The notes under the pieces: generated by a model
Databases searched by the model: none
Seen by the model: only the letters and a program-made list of their open reading frames with translations
Told to the model about the DNA's origin: nothing
Program-made: the position numbers and the translations under genes
Part shown: in pieces, positions 10,067 through 17,222 of the stretch
How positions within the stretch are numbered: the first letter of the stretch is position 1
Layout: each line of letters opens with the position of its first letter
Assembly (NCBI RefSeq): GCF_024609765.1
Contig: NZ_JANFDG010000007.1
Coordinates: forward strand, 112,163-176,162
DNA length: 64,000 nucleotides
DNA from: Shinella pollutisoli
Lineage (GTDB): Bacteria > Pseudomonadota > Alphaproteobacteria > Rhizobiales > Rhizobiaceae
Reading direction: 5' to 3'

Positions 10067-11059
10067 CTACTTCAGCGCTTCGTCGGTGATCGCGTGGGTC
10101 CAGGCGCCTTCCGGCTCCTTGGAGATGACCGGGTCGGAGCCGCCGCCGAGGAGCGTGGCCACCGTGCGCTTGTAGTCGGCCTCGTCCAGCGCGCCGTTCG
10201 AGCCGGCGGTGAGCTTGGCGACCTCGCCCATCATGCGCTTCTGGTGCTTCTCGGTCTGCGCGCCGGTGGAATCGTTCTCCAGCACGATCTCGGCCGCCTC
10301 GTCCGGGTTCTCCTCGGCATATTTCCAGCCCTTCATCGAGGCGCGGACGAATTTCACCATCCTCTCCTTGAAGGCGGGATCGGCGAGCTTGTCCTCCAGC
10401 ACGTAGAGCCCGTCCTCCAGCGTCGCCACGCCCTGGTCCTCGTACTTGAAGGTGACGAGGTCCTCCGGCGTGATGCCGGCGTCGATGACCTGCCAGTATT
10501 CGTTGTAGGTCATGGTGGAGATGCAGGCCGCCTGCTTCTGGATCAGCGGGTCGACGTTGAAGCCCTGCTTCAGCACGGTCACGCCGTCCGCGCCGCCGTC
10601 GGTCTTGATGCCGAGGTGGTTCATCCAGGAGAGGAAGGGATATTCGTTGCCGAAGAACCAGACGCCGAGCGTCTTGCCCTTGAAGTCGTCGGGGGAGGTG
10701 ACGCCGGTCTCCTTGAGACAGGTGAGCATCATGCCGGAGGACTTGAAGGGCTGGGCGATGTTGACGAGCGGCACGCCCTTCTCGCGGGTGGCGAGCGCCG
10801 AAGGCATCCAGTCGACGATGACGTCGGCGCCGCCGCCGGCGATCACCTGGGCGGGGGCGATGTCCGGGCCGCCCGGCTTGATCTCGACGTCGAGGCCCTC
10901 TTCTTCGTAGAAGCCCTTGTCCTTGGCGACGTAGTAGCCGCCGAACTGGGCCTGCGTCACCCATTTGAGCTGCAGCGTCACCTTGTCGGCCGCCTCCGCC
11001 TGGAAGGCGGCTAGCGAGAACGTGCCCGCCAGCAGAACCGATGCGATTGTCGTCTTCAT
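10067..11059 (-). CDS. ABC substrate-binding protein, NMT1/THI5 family (pyrimidine-type)
   Basis: Periplasmic binding protein of 330 aa. A signal peptide (TTIASVLLAGTFSLAAFQAEA) is followed by KVTLQLKWVTQAQFGGYYVAKDKGFYEEEGLDV, the NMT1/THI5-like start. The family binds thiamine precursors, riboflavin or pyrimidines. The ThiY-type CCCFC metal motif is absent. It is the last gene of an ABC importer operon (ATPase, SMR-like protein, two permeases, this protein) surrounded by pyrimidine-degradation genes. Uptake of a pyrimidine or a degradation intermediate is therefore the best inference, not proven. Confidence 0.85.
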   Translation of the reverse strand: MKTTIASVLLAGTFSLAAFQAEAADKVTLQLKWVTQAQFGGYYVAKDKGFYEEEGLDVEIKPGGPDIAPAQVIAGGGADVIVDWMPSALATREKGVPLVNIAQPFKSSGMMLTCLKETGVTSPDDFKGKTLGVWFFGNEYPFLSWMNHLGIKTDGGADGVTVLKQGFNVDPLIQKQAACISTMTYNEYWQVIDAGITPEDLVTFKYEDQGVATLEDGLYVLEDKLADPAFKERMVKFVRASMKGWKYAEENPDEAAEIVLENDSTGAQTEKHQKRMMGEVAKLTAGSNGALDEADYKRTVATLLGGGSDPVISKEPEGAWTHAITDEALK

Positions 11060-11079
11060 GTGCAGTTCCCTCTTTATCG

Positions 11080-11949
11080 TTAGGCCTGTCCACCGCGGAC
11101 AGACGGATGCCAGAACGTGACGATCCGCTCGACGAGCGCCACCGCCCCGTAGAAGGCGGAGCCAGCCACCGCGGCGACCGCGATTTCGGCCCAGACCATG
11201 TCGACATTCATGCGGCCCACTTCCGTGGAGATCCGGAAGCCCATGCCGACAATGGGCGTTCCGAAGAATTCGGCGACGATGGCGCCGATCAGCGCCAGGG
11301 TGGAGTTGATCTTGAGCGCGTTGAAGATGAAGGGCCAGGCGGCGGGCAGGCGCAGCTTTATGAGCGTCTGCCACCAGTCGGCCGCGTAGGTGCGCATCAG
11401 GTCGCGCTCCATGTGGCTGGTGGCGGCAAGGCCGGAGACCGTGTTCACCAGCATCGGGAAGAAGGTCATGATGACGACGACGGCGACCTTCGACTGCCAG
11501 TCGAAGCCGAACCACATGACCATGATCGGCGCCACCCCGATCACCGGCAGCGCCGAGACGAAGTTGCCGAGCGGCAGAAGCCCCTTCTGCAGGAAGGGCG
11601 AGCGGTCGATGAGGATCGCCACCACGAAGCCGAGGCCGCAGCCGAGCGCGTAGCCGGTCAGCACCGATTTGAGGAAGGTCTGGCGGAAGTCGGCCCAGAG
11701 CGTCGGCAGCGAGCCCGTCAGGCGGGCCCAGATCATGCTCGGCGGCGGCAGCAGCACGGAGGGGATGGAGAAGCCCCGCACGGTGCCTTCCCAGAGCACG
11801 AGGATCGTCACGCCGAAGAGCAGCGGCACGGCGATGCGCGCGGCGCGCTCGGCGGCGGGGCTCGCGAAACGGCGGCGCACCAGCCATTCGTTGAAGGCCC
11901 AGGCGGCGAGCCAGAAGAGGACGGCGGCGAGGAGGACGGCAAGCTTCAT
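11080..11949 (-). CDS. ABC permease 2 of the pyrimidine-type importer
   Basis: BPD_transp_1 permease of 289 aa, SsuC/TauC-like. An N-terminal TM precedes the core, followed by about five TMs and the EAA-type loop near AADWWQTLIKLRLPAAWPFIF. Its ATG overlaps the stop of permease 1 (ATGA), so the two are translationally coupled and probably form a heterodimeric channel. The substrate-binding gene follows after 20 bases. Confidence 0.9.
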   Translation of the reverse strand: MKLAVLLAAVLFWLAAWAFNEWLVRRRFASPAAERAARIAVPLLFGVTILVLWEGTVRGFSIPSVLLPPPSMIWARLTGSLPTLWADFRQTFLKSVLTGYALGCGLGFVVAILIDRSPFLQKGLLPLGNFVSALPVIGVAPIMVMWFGFDWQSKVAVVVIMTFFPMLVNTVSGLAATSHMERDLMRTYAADWWQTLIKLRLPAAWPFIFNALKINSTLALIGAIVAEFFGTPIVGMGFRISTEVGRMNVDMVWAEIAVAAVAGSAFYGAVALVERIVTFWHPSVRGGQA

Positions 11950-12830
11950 GCCCGGGCTCCCATGCGCTTGAGGACGAGGCCGTGGGCGACGCCGACCGCG
12001 GCGACGAGGAGGGCCGCCACGCCCGCCGCCATGAACAGCGCCGCCCAGATCTGCACCGTCTGGCCGTAGTAGGAGCCGGCGAGCAGCCGCGCGCCGAGGC
12101 CGGCGACCGCGCCGGTCGGCAGCTCGCCGACGATGGCGCCGACGAGCGAGATGGCGACGGCCACCTTCAGCGAGGTGAAGAGATAGGGCATCGAGGCCGG
12201 CCAGCGCAGCTTCCGGAAGGTCTGCGCGGGGGAGGCGTTGTAGGTGTGCATCAGGTCGAGCTGGATCTGCTCGGGGCTGCGCAGTCCCTTCACCATGCCG
12301 ACGACGACCGGGAAGAAGGAGAGGTAGGTGGAGATCAGCGCCTTGGGCATCAGGCCTGAGATGCCGACGGCGTTCAAGACGACGATGATCATCGGCGCGA
12401 TGGCGAGGATGGGGATCGTCTGGCTGGCGATGACCCAGGGCATCAGCGAGCGGTCCATCGCCCGGTTGTGGACGATGCCGATGGCGAGCAGGATGCCGAG
12501 CACCGCGCCCATGGCGAAGCCGAGCAGCGTCGCCGACAGCGTGATCCAGGCATGATAGACGAGGCTGCGCTTCGAGGTGATCGCCTTGTTGACCGTCGTG
12601 TCCCACAGTTCTGCGAAGACCTGGTGCGGCGCCGGCAGCACGGGGCGCTCCTGCGCCATCGTCTTCGGCAGGATCTCGGAGAAGGTGATCGTCTCGCCGG
12701 CGCGCGCGGCCGTGTCGCGCTCGAAGGGCGCGTTGAGGATCACCGCGAAGACGTACCAGAGCGCGACCAGAGCCAGAAGGACGGTGCCGATCGGCAGCAG
12801 GCGGTCCCGGAGGAAGGTTTCCCGCTCCAT
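11946..12830 (-). CDS. ABC permease 1 of the pyrimidine-type importer
   Basis: BPD_transp_1 inner-membrane permease of 294 aa. One N-terminal TM (LLPIGTVLLALVALWYVFAVI) is followed by a periplasmic stretch and about five core TMs. The EAA-like loop is at YNASPAQTFRKLRWPASMPYLF. It is paralogous to the downstream permease, overlaps it by 4 bases, and lies 4 bases after the SMR-like gene. Confidence 0.9.
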   Translation of the reverse strand: MERETFLRDRLLPIGTVLLALVALWYVFAVILNAPFERDTAARAGETITFSEILPKTMAQERPVLPAPHQVFAELWDTTVNKAITSKRSLVYHAWITLSATLLGFAMGAVLGILLAIGIVHNRAMDRSLMPWVIASQTIPILAIAPMIIVVLNAVGISGLMPKALISTYLSFFPVVVGMVKGLRSPEQIQLDLMHTYNASPAQTFRKLRWPASMPYLFTSLKVAVAISLVGAIVGELPTGAVAGLGARLLAGSYYGQTVQIWAALFMAAGVAALLVAAVGVAHGLVLKRMGARA

Positions 12831-12834
12831 CGCG

Positions 12835-13170
12835 TCAGCTCCGCGCCGTGGCGGGCGTCAGCATCAGGCCCATCGACAGGACGCCGAGCGCCACGCCGGC
12901 AAGCTGGGCGCCGCTCAGCCGCTCGCCGAAGAACAGGAAGGCGACGCCGTTGATCAGCACGAGCTGCGTGACGGCGGAGAGCGAGATGGCGATCCCGAGC
13001 CCGCCGTCGCGCATCAGCTTCAGCATCATCAGGTTGCCGGCGAGGTAGAGCGTCATGGAAAGCACGACGAGGGCGACGTTGCCGGTCGCGACATAGGCGC
13101 GCGACAGGCTCGCGGCGACGATGAAGACGGCCGTCGTCGAAAACAGCCAGAGCACGTAGGAGAGCTTCAT
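12835..13170 (-). CDS. SMR/EamA-like four-TM protein inside the ABC operon
   Basis: A 111-aa protein with four predicted membrane helices (about residues 4-25, 30-50, 58-80 and 85-106), the layout of small multidrug resistance proteins. TM1 has no acidic residue, so the Glu that drives transport in EmrE-type pumps is missing. It may therefore not be a proton-coupled drug pump. Its start overlaps the ATPase stop by one base, and the permease 1 gene begins 4 bases later, so it is made with the importer. Role unknown. Confidence 0.75.
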   Translation of the reverse strand: MKLSYVLWLFSTTAVFIVAASLSRAYVATGNVALVVLSMTLYLAGNLMMLKLMRDGGLGIAISLSAVTQLVLINGVAFLFFGERLSGAQLAGVALGVLSMGLMLTPATARS

Positions 13171-13973
13171 CAGACGTGCTCCTCGTAGCTGTGGCCGGCG
13201 CGCAGGCCCTCGCGGACGCGGTGGGCGATCTCGAGGAATTCCGGCGTCTCGCGGATGCCGAGCGGGCGTTCCTTCGGCAGCGTCGATTCGATGACGTCGG
13301 TGACGCGGCCGGGGCGCGGGCTCATGACGACGATCCTCGTGGAGAGATAGACGGCCTCGGGGATCGAATGGGTGACGAAGCAGATCGTCTTGTTCGTCCG
13401 CGCCCAGAGCTTCAGGAGCTGTTCGTTGAGATGGTCGCGGACGATCTCGTCGAGCGCGCCGAAGGGCTCGTCCATCAGGAGCAGATCGGCGTCGAAGGCG
13501 AGCGCGCGGGCGATCGAGGCGCGCTGCTGCATGCCGCCCGAAAGCTGCCAGGGATATTTCTTGCCGAAGCCCGCGAGGTTGACGAGGTCGAGCGTGCGCT
13601 CGACGCGCGCCTTCTGTTCGGCCTTCGTGTGGCCCATGATCTCCAGCGGCAGGGCGATGTTCTTCTCGATCGTCCGCCAGGGATAGAGGGCCGCCGCCTG
13701 GAAGACGTAGCCGTAGGCGCGGCGCTTGCGCGCCTCCTCGGGCGTCATGCCGTTGACGGTGATGGTCCCTGCAGTCGGCTTCTCGAGATCGGCGATGACG
13801 CGCAGGAACGTGGTCTTACCGCAGCCGGAAGGGCCGATGAAGGAGACGAAATCGCCCTTGCCGACGGTGAGGTCGACGCCCGTCAGCGCGTTGACCGGGC
13901 CGTCGGCGGTCTCGAAGGTGAGGCCGAGGCCGGCGGCGGAGACGACAGCGGTAGCGGGCTTGATGTCGGACAT
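13170..13973 (-). CDS. ABC ATPase of the pyrimidine-type importer
   Basis: NitT/TauT-type ABC ATPase of 267 aa. It shows Walker A GPSGCGKT, Q-loop VFQAAALYPWR, signature LSGGMQQR, Walker B LLLMDEPFGALDE and the switch His in VTHSIPEA. ATG 13973 is preferred because AAGGGATGA lies about 9 bases upstream; the in-frame ATG at 13982 has that purine run directly against it. It is the first gene of the operon, is divergent from the cupin gene, and has a hairpin in its leader. Confidence 0.92.
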   Translation of the reverse strand: MSDIKPATAVVSAAGLGLTFETADGPVNALTGVDLTVGKGDFVSFIGPSGCGKTTFLRVIADLEKPTAGTITVNGMTPEEARKRRAYGYVFQAAALYPWRTIEKNIALPLEIMGHTKAEQKARVERTLDLVNLAGFGKKYPWQLSGGMQQRASIARALAFDADLLLMDEPFGALDEIVRDHLNEQLLKLWARTNKTICFVTHSIPEAVYLSTRIVVMSPRPGRVTDVIESTLPKERPLGIRETPEFLEIAHRVREGLRAGHSYEEHV

Positions 13974-13986
13974 GGCGTTCATCCCT

Positions 13987-14011
13987 TCGCACCGCCTTGC
14001 GGACGGTGCGA
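13987..14011 (-). promoter_or_regulatory. Leader hairpin flanking the ATPase ribosome-binding site
   Basis: Inverted repeat TCGCACCG / CGGTGCGA with a 9-base spacer. The spacer and inner arm bases also contain a nested CCGC-CTT-GCGG, so two alternative folds are possible. On the mRNA its 3' arm ends where the AAGGGA ribosome-binding sequence of the importer operon begins. A translational switch or a DNA operator are both possible. Confidence 0.4.
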
Positions 14012-14101
14012 GGCAGGTTGCCCGTCCCTCTCTTGCATTGCAATCGGCATTGTCTTCATGATCGGTTCTGGCACGGAATTCTCACGACTGGAGGCGGGAC
14101 G

Positions 14102-14515
14102 ATGACGGGGACGGTGAAGCCGGAATGCCGGGTGGTGCGCCCGGGCGGCACCTATGCGGGCAAGCAGGGGTTCGACTATTTCGAGGGCATCGCCCGCGAG
14201 ACGACGGGAGCGAGCGCGATCTGCATGCACCTCCTGACGATCCCGCCGGGCGGCCGCGCCAAGGCGCACATGCACGAGAGCCACGAGACGGCGATCTACA
14301 TGCTCTCCGGCGAGGCGCATACCTGGTACGGCGAGCGGCTGGAGCACCATGTCGTCGTCAAGGCGGGGGAGATGTTCTACATCCCGGCCGGCGTGCCGCA
14401 CCTGCCCGCCAACCTCTCCGACGCCCCGGCCTCCGCCGTGATCGCCCGCACCGACCCGCACGAACAGGAGAGCGTCGTGCTGCTGCCGCATCTGGAGGCG
14501 CTGGTTCCGGGGTGA
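14102..14515 (+). CDS. Single-domain cupin protein
   Basis: A 137-aa cupin_2 protein. The metal-binding motif HMHESHE at about residues 56-62 and the second-motif His in PAGVPHLP near 98 fit a double-stranded beta-helix with one metal site. ATG 14102 follows a GGAGGCGGG ribosome-binding site; a longer frame upstream has no such support. It is divergent from the pyrimidine-type ABC operon and close to ring-opening enzymes, so an enzyme or sensor acting on pathway intermediates is conceivable. No function is assigned. Confidence 0.8.
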   Translation: MTGTVKPECRVVRPGGTYAGKQGFDYFEGIARETTGASAICMHLLTIPPGGRAKAHMHESHETAIYMLSGEAHTWYGERLEHHVVVKAGEMFYIPAGVPHLPANLSDAPASAVIARTDPHEQESVVLLPHLEALVPG

Positions 14516-14560
14516 GGGACGGCGAAGGCGGCTATCCCTCCCTGTCCTGCCGGGGCGATC

Positions 14561-14728
14561 GCATATGCGGCTTTGCCCCTCATCCGGCCTGCCGGCCACC
14601 TTCTCCCCGCAAGCGGGGAGAAGGAAATTTGCCGTGCCGGCTTCCCGAGCCATTGTCGTTTCGTGGGGCGGGCTCCCTCTCCCCGCTTGCGGGGAGAGGG
14701 CTCGGGTGAGGGGCAAAGCCGCATATGC
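14561..14728. repeat. RIME-type element, copy 2, with extended terminal repeats
   Basis: Starts GCATATGCGGCTTTGCCCC and ends with the exact inverse, giving terminal inverted repeats of 22 bases, longer than in the other copies. Each tip carries the self-complementary GCATATGC. Internal hairpins with CTCCCCGC/GCGGGGAG arms are present as in copy 1. It fills the space between the convergent cupin gene and the secreted-protein gene. Confidence 0.85.
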
Positions 14729-14772
14729 GGTTGCCCCAACGGGACAGAGAGGCGTGAGCACACCCGCCATCC

Positions 14773-15138
14773 TCACGGCCCGCACCGCATCAGCGGCCCC
14801 CAGCGCGTGCCGTCGGCGAAGCTCACGATATAGCCGCCCCCCTCCGGCGTGAGCGTCAGCTCGTGGCGCTCCGCCTCCGTCGTGCCTTCCTCGTGACAGT
14901 CGGCGGCGATCATCGTCGCGCCGCCCTCCGTCCGCCCTTCGCCCGTGAAGGCGCAGCGGGAGACGGCGGTCGTCACGCCTTCCCGGTCGAGCAGGAAGAA
15001 GAAATCGGCGCCCGAGGAGTCCCCGGTCGTGGCGTAGAGACAGCCGTCCCGGTCGCCGTAGCTGCCGTCGATGCCGGCCGCCGCTCCCGCCGGGCCGGCG
15101 AGCGCGAGGCCGAGGAGGAGGGCGGCAGGGCGGATCAT
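14773..15138 (-). CDS. Small secreted protein coupled to dihydropyrimidinase
   Basis: A 121-aa protein with a clear signal peptide (MIRPAALLLGLALAGPAGAAAG). A mature domain of about 100 residues carries four Cys, probably two disulfides, and ends in WGPLMRCGP. Its ATG overlaps the stop of the dihydropyrimidinase gene (ATGA). I do not recognise a family. Periplasmic location follows from the signal peptide; any link to pyrimidine use rests only on gene order. Confidence 0.7.
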   Translation of the reverse strand: MIRPAALLLGLALAGPAGAAAGIDGSYGDRDGCLYATTGDSSGADFFFLLDREGVTTAVSRCAFTGEGRTEGGATMIAADCHEEGTTEAERHELTLTPEGGGYIVSFADGTRWGPLMRCGP

Positions 15139-16589
15139 ACGCCGCTTGCCGGTATGCCGCTGCGCTCCACCTTGCGCGGGGCGGTGATCTCCTTCCAGGT
15201 GGAGAGCGCCTTGTTGACCGCCGCGAAGGGCTCGCGGGAAACGAACTTGCCGTGGCCCTCGCGGGTCTTGACCGCGCCCTCCTCGATGGCGACGACGCCC
15301 CGCGTCAGCGTGAAGCGCGGCAGGCCCGTGACCTCCTTGCCCTCGAAGACGTTGTAGTCGATCGACGATTGCTGGCTCTTCGCCGAGATGGTCTTCGTCC
15401 GCTTCGGGTCCCAGACGACGATGTCGGCATCCGCGCCGACGAGGATCGCGCCCTTTCTCGGATAGACGTTGAGGATTTTTGCGATGTTGGTCGAGGTGAC
15501 GGCGACGAATTCGTTCATCGTCAGCCGGCCGGTGACGACGCCGTGGGTCCACAGCAGCGGCATGCGGTCTTCGAGGCCGCCGGTGCCGTTCGGGATCTTG
15601 CGGAAATCGCCGAGGCCGGTGCGCTTCTGCTGGGTGGTGAAGGCGCAATGGTCGGTCGCCACCACCTGCAGCGAGCCGGCGGCAAGCCCGGCCCAGAGCG
15701 AATCCTGGTGCTTCCTGTCGCGGAAGGGCGGGCTCATCACGCGGCGGGCGGCGTGGTCCCAGTCCTTGTTGGCATATTCGCTCTCGTCGAGGATCAGGTG
15801 CTGGATCAGCGGCTCGCCGTAGACGCGCATGCCGTTCTGCCGTGCGCGGCGGATCGCCTCGTGCGCCTGCTCGCAGGAAGTGTGCACGACATAGAGCGGC
15901 GCGCCCGCCATGTCGGCGATGATGATGGCGCGGTTGGTCGCCTCGCCCTCGACGGAGGCGGGGCGCGAATAGGCGTGGCCCTCCGGCCCGTTGTTGCCTT
16001 CGTCCATCAGCTTGGCCTGCATGGCGGCGACGACGTCGCCGTTCTCGGCATGGACGAGCGGCAGCGCGCCGAGCGCGGCGCAGCGCTGGAAGGAGGCGAA
16101 CATCTCGTCGTCGTTCACCATCAGCGCGCCCTTGTAGGCCATGAAGTGCTTGAAGGTGTTGATGCCCTTCTCCTCGACCACCGTCTTCATCTCGTTAAAG
16201 ACCTGCTCGCCCCACCAGGTGACGGACATGTGGAAGGAATAGTCGCAGTTCGCCCGCGTCGACTTGTTGTCCCAGCGCTTCAGCGCGTCCAGCAGCGACT
16301 GGCCGGGATCGGGAAGACAGAAATCCACCACCATCGTCGTGCCGCCGGCAAGCCCCGCGCGCGTGCCGCTCTCGAAGTCGTCGGCCGAATAGGTGCCCAT
16401 GAAGGGCATTTCGAGATGGACATGCGGGTCGATGCCGCCCGGCATGACGTAGCAGCCCGCGGCATCCAGCACCTCGTCGCCGGAAAGGTCCGGCCCGATC
16501 TCGACGATCCTGCCGCCTTCGATCTTGACGTCGGCCTTATAGGTGAGGTCCGCGGTGACGACGGTTCCATCCTTGATGACTGTGCTCAT
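15135..16589 (-). CDS. hydA: Dihydropyrimidinase / D-hydantoinase
   Basis: Amidohydrolase of 484 aa that opens dihydrouracil or dihydrothymine to N-carbamoyl-beta-amino acids, the second step of reductive pyrimidine breakdown. It has the metal-binding HVH in GGIDPHVHLEMP near residue 57, the Lys to be carbamylated in the FKHFMAYKGA region near 150, His in LPLVHAENGD and VVHTSC, and the Asp in VVATDHCAF. Length and motifs are typical. It overlaps the DUF559 gene upstream and the secreted-protein gene downstream by 4 bases each. Confidence 0.95.
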   Translation of the reverse strand: MSTVIKDGTVVTADLTYKADVKIEGGRIVEIGPDLSGDEVLDAAGCYVMPGGIDPHVHLEMPFMGTYSADDFESGTRAGLAGGTTMVVDFCLPDPGQSLLDALKRWDNKSTRANCDYSFHMSVTWWGEQVFNEMKTVVEEKGINTFKHFMAYKGALMVNDDEMFASFQRCAALGALPLVHAENGDVVAAMQAKLMDEGNNGPEGHAYSRPASVEGEATNRAIIIADMAGAPLYVVHTSCEQAHEAIRRARQNGMRVYGEPLIQHLILDESEYANKDWDHAARRVMSPPFRDRKHQDSLWAGLAAGSLQVVATDHCAFTTQQKRTGLGDFRKIPNGTGGLEDRMPLLWTHGVVTGRLTMNEFVAVTSTNIAKILNVYPRKGAILVGADADIVVWDPKRTKTISAKSQQSSIDYNVFEGKEVTGLPRFTLTRGVVAIEEGAVKTREGHGKFVSREPFAAVNKALSTWKEITAPRKVERSGIPASGV

Positions 16590-17017
16590 GGTTGCTCCCC
16601 TGTTTTTTCAGGAATGGCCGGATAGAAGCGCGTGGCGTGACAGCGTTCGGTGATCTGTCCGGTCAAGGCTGCAAGGATCGTGTCGAGAACGGCGCGCCGC
16701 TCCCGGGTGACTTCGTGATTCCAGAAGCGCAGAAGGGAATAGCCGCGGCTATTCAACCAGATGGTCCGCGTTTCGTCCGGTTGGCTTGCGGCATGATGAA
16801 AGCCGTCGATTTCGACGATGAGGTGTTGGTCACGACAGAGAAAATCGACGATATAGGTGCCCAAAGGCATTTGCCGGGAGAATTTGAAACCATTCAAGCG
16901 ACGGTCGCGAAGATCGCTCCAGAGAAGGCGCTCTTCTTCCGTTTCGATTTTTCGCAATCTTCGGGCCTGGCCGGTTTTGCCGATGCGTCGTTTGATGATG
17001 TCGCTTGCGTTCGGCAT
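16586..17017 (-). CDS. DUF559 endonuclease-like protein
   Basis: A 143-aa DUF559 (very-short-patch-repair-like, PD-(D/E)xK fold) protein. The core is RRLNGFKFSRQMPLGTYIVDFLC followed by LIVEIDG and FHH; the Asp and the E-x-D supply the expected metal ligands. ATG 17017 gives the usual family start; open sequence upstream is only RIME DNA read through. Its stop overlaps the dihydropyrimidinase start by 4 bases. Nuclease activity is unproven for most of this family, and a catabolic role is not obvious. Confidence 0.8.
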   Translation of the reverse strand: MPNASDIIKRRIGKTGQARRLRKIETEEERLLWSDLRDRRLNGFKFSRQMPLGTYIVDFLCRDQHLIVEIDGFHHAASQPDETRTIWLNSRGYSLLRFWNHEVTRERRAVLDTILAALTGQITERCHATRFYPAIPEKTGEQP

Positions 17018-17019
17018 GC

Positions 17020-17199
17020 CCCCCTCATCCGGCCCTTCGGGCCACCTTCTCCCTGCCGGGGAGAAGGGAATATCTGCGGAACTGCTTTCTTCTTTTCTCC
17101 AGTTCAGCGCCTGCGGCGCCGAAGCATGGACAGTCGTTGCAGCATGTTTTCCCTTCTCCCCGGCGGGGAGAAGGTGGCCCGAAGGGCCGGATGAGGGGG
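17020..17199. repeat. RIME-type element, copy 3, 33-bp inverted termini
   Basis: Perfect inverted repeats at 17020-17052 and 17167-17199, each beginning CCCCCTCATCCGGCCCTTCG and running into CACCTTCTCC. The interior (about 114 bp) is unrelated to copies 1 and 2. It separates the N-carbamoyl amidohydrolase gene from the DUF559-hydA pair, directly before the DUF559 start codon. Confidence 0.85.
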
Positions 17200-17222
17200 T
17201 ATCCACCGACACTGTCATCCGC

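Noticed and set aside
10067..13973. Thiamine-precursor (HMP) importer assignment for the NMT1/THI5-type ABC operon
   Set aside because: The ThiY Cys motif is absent, no thi genes or TPP riboswitch were seen nearby, and the surroundings are pyrimidine catabolism.
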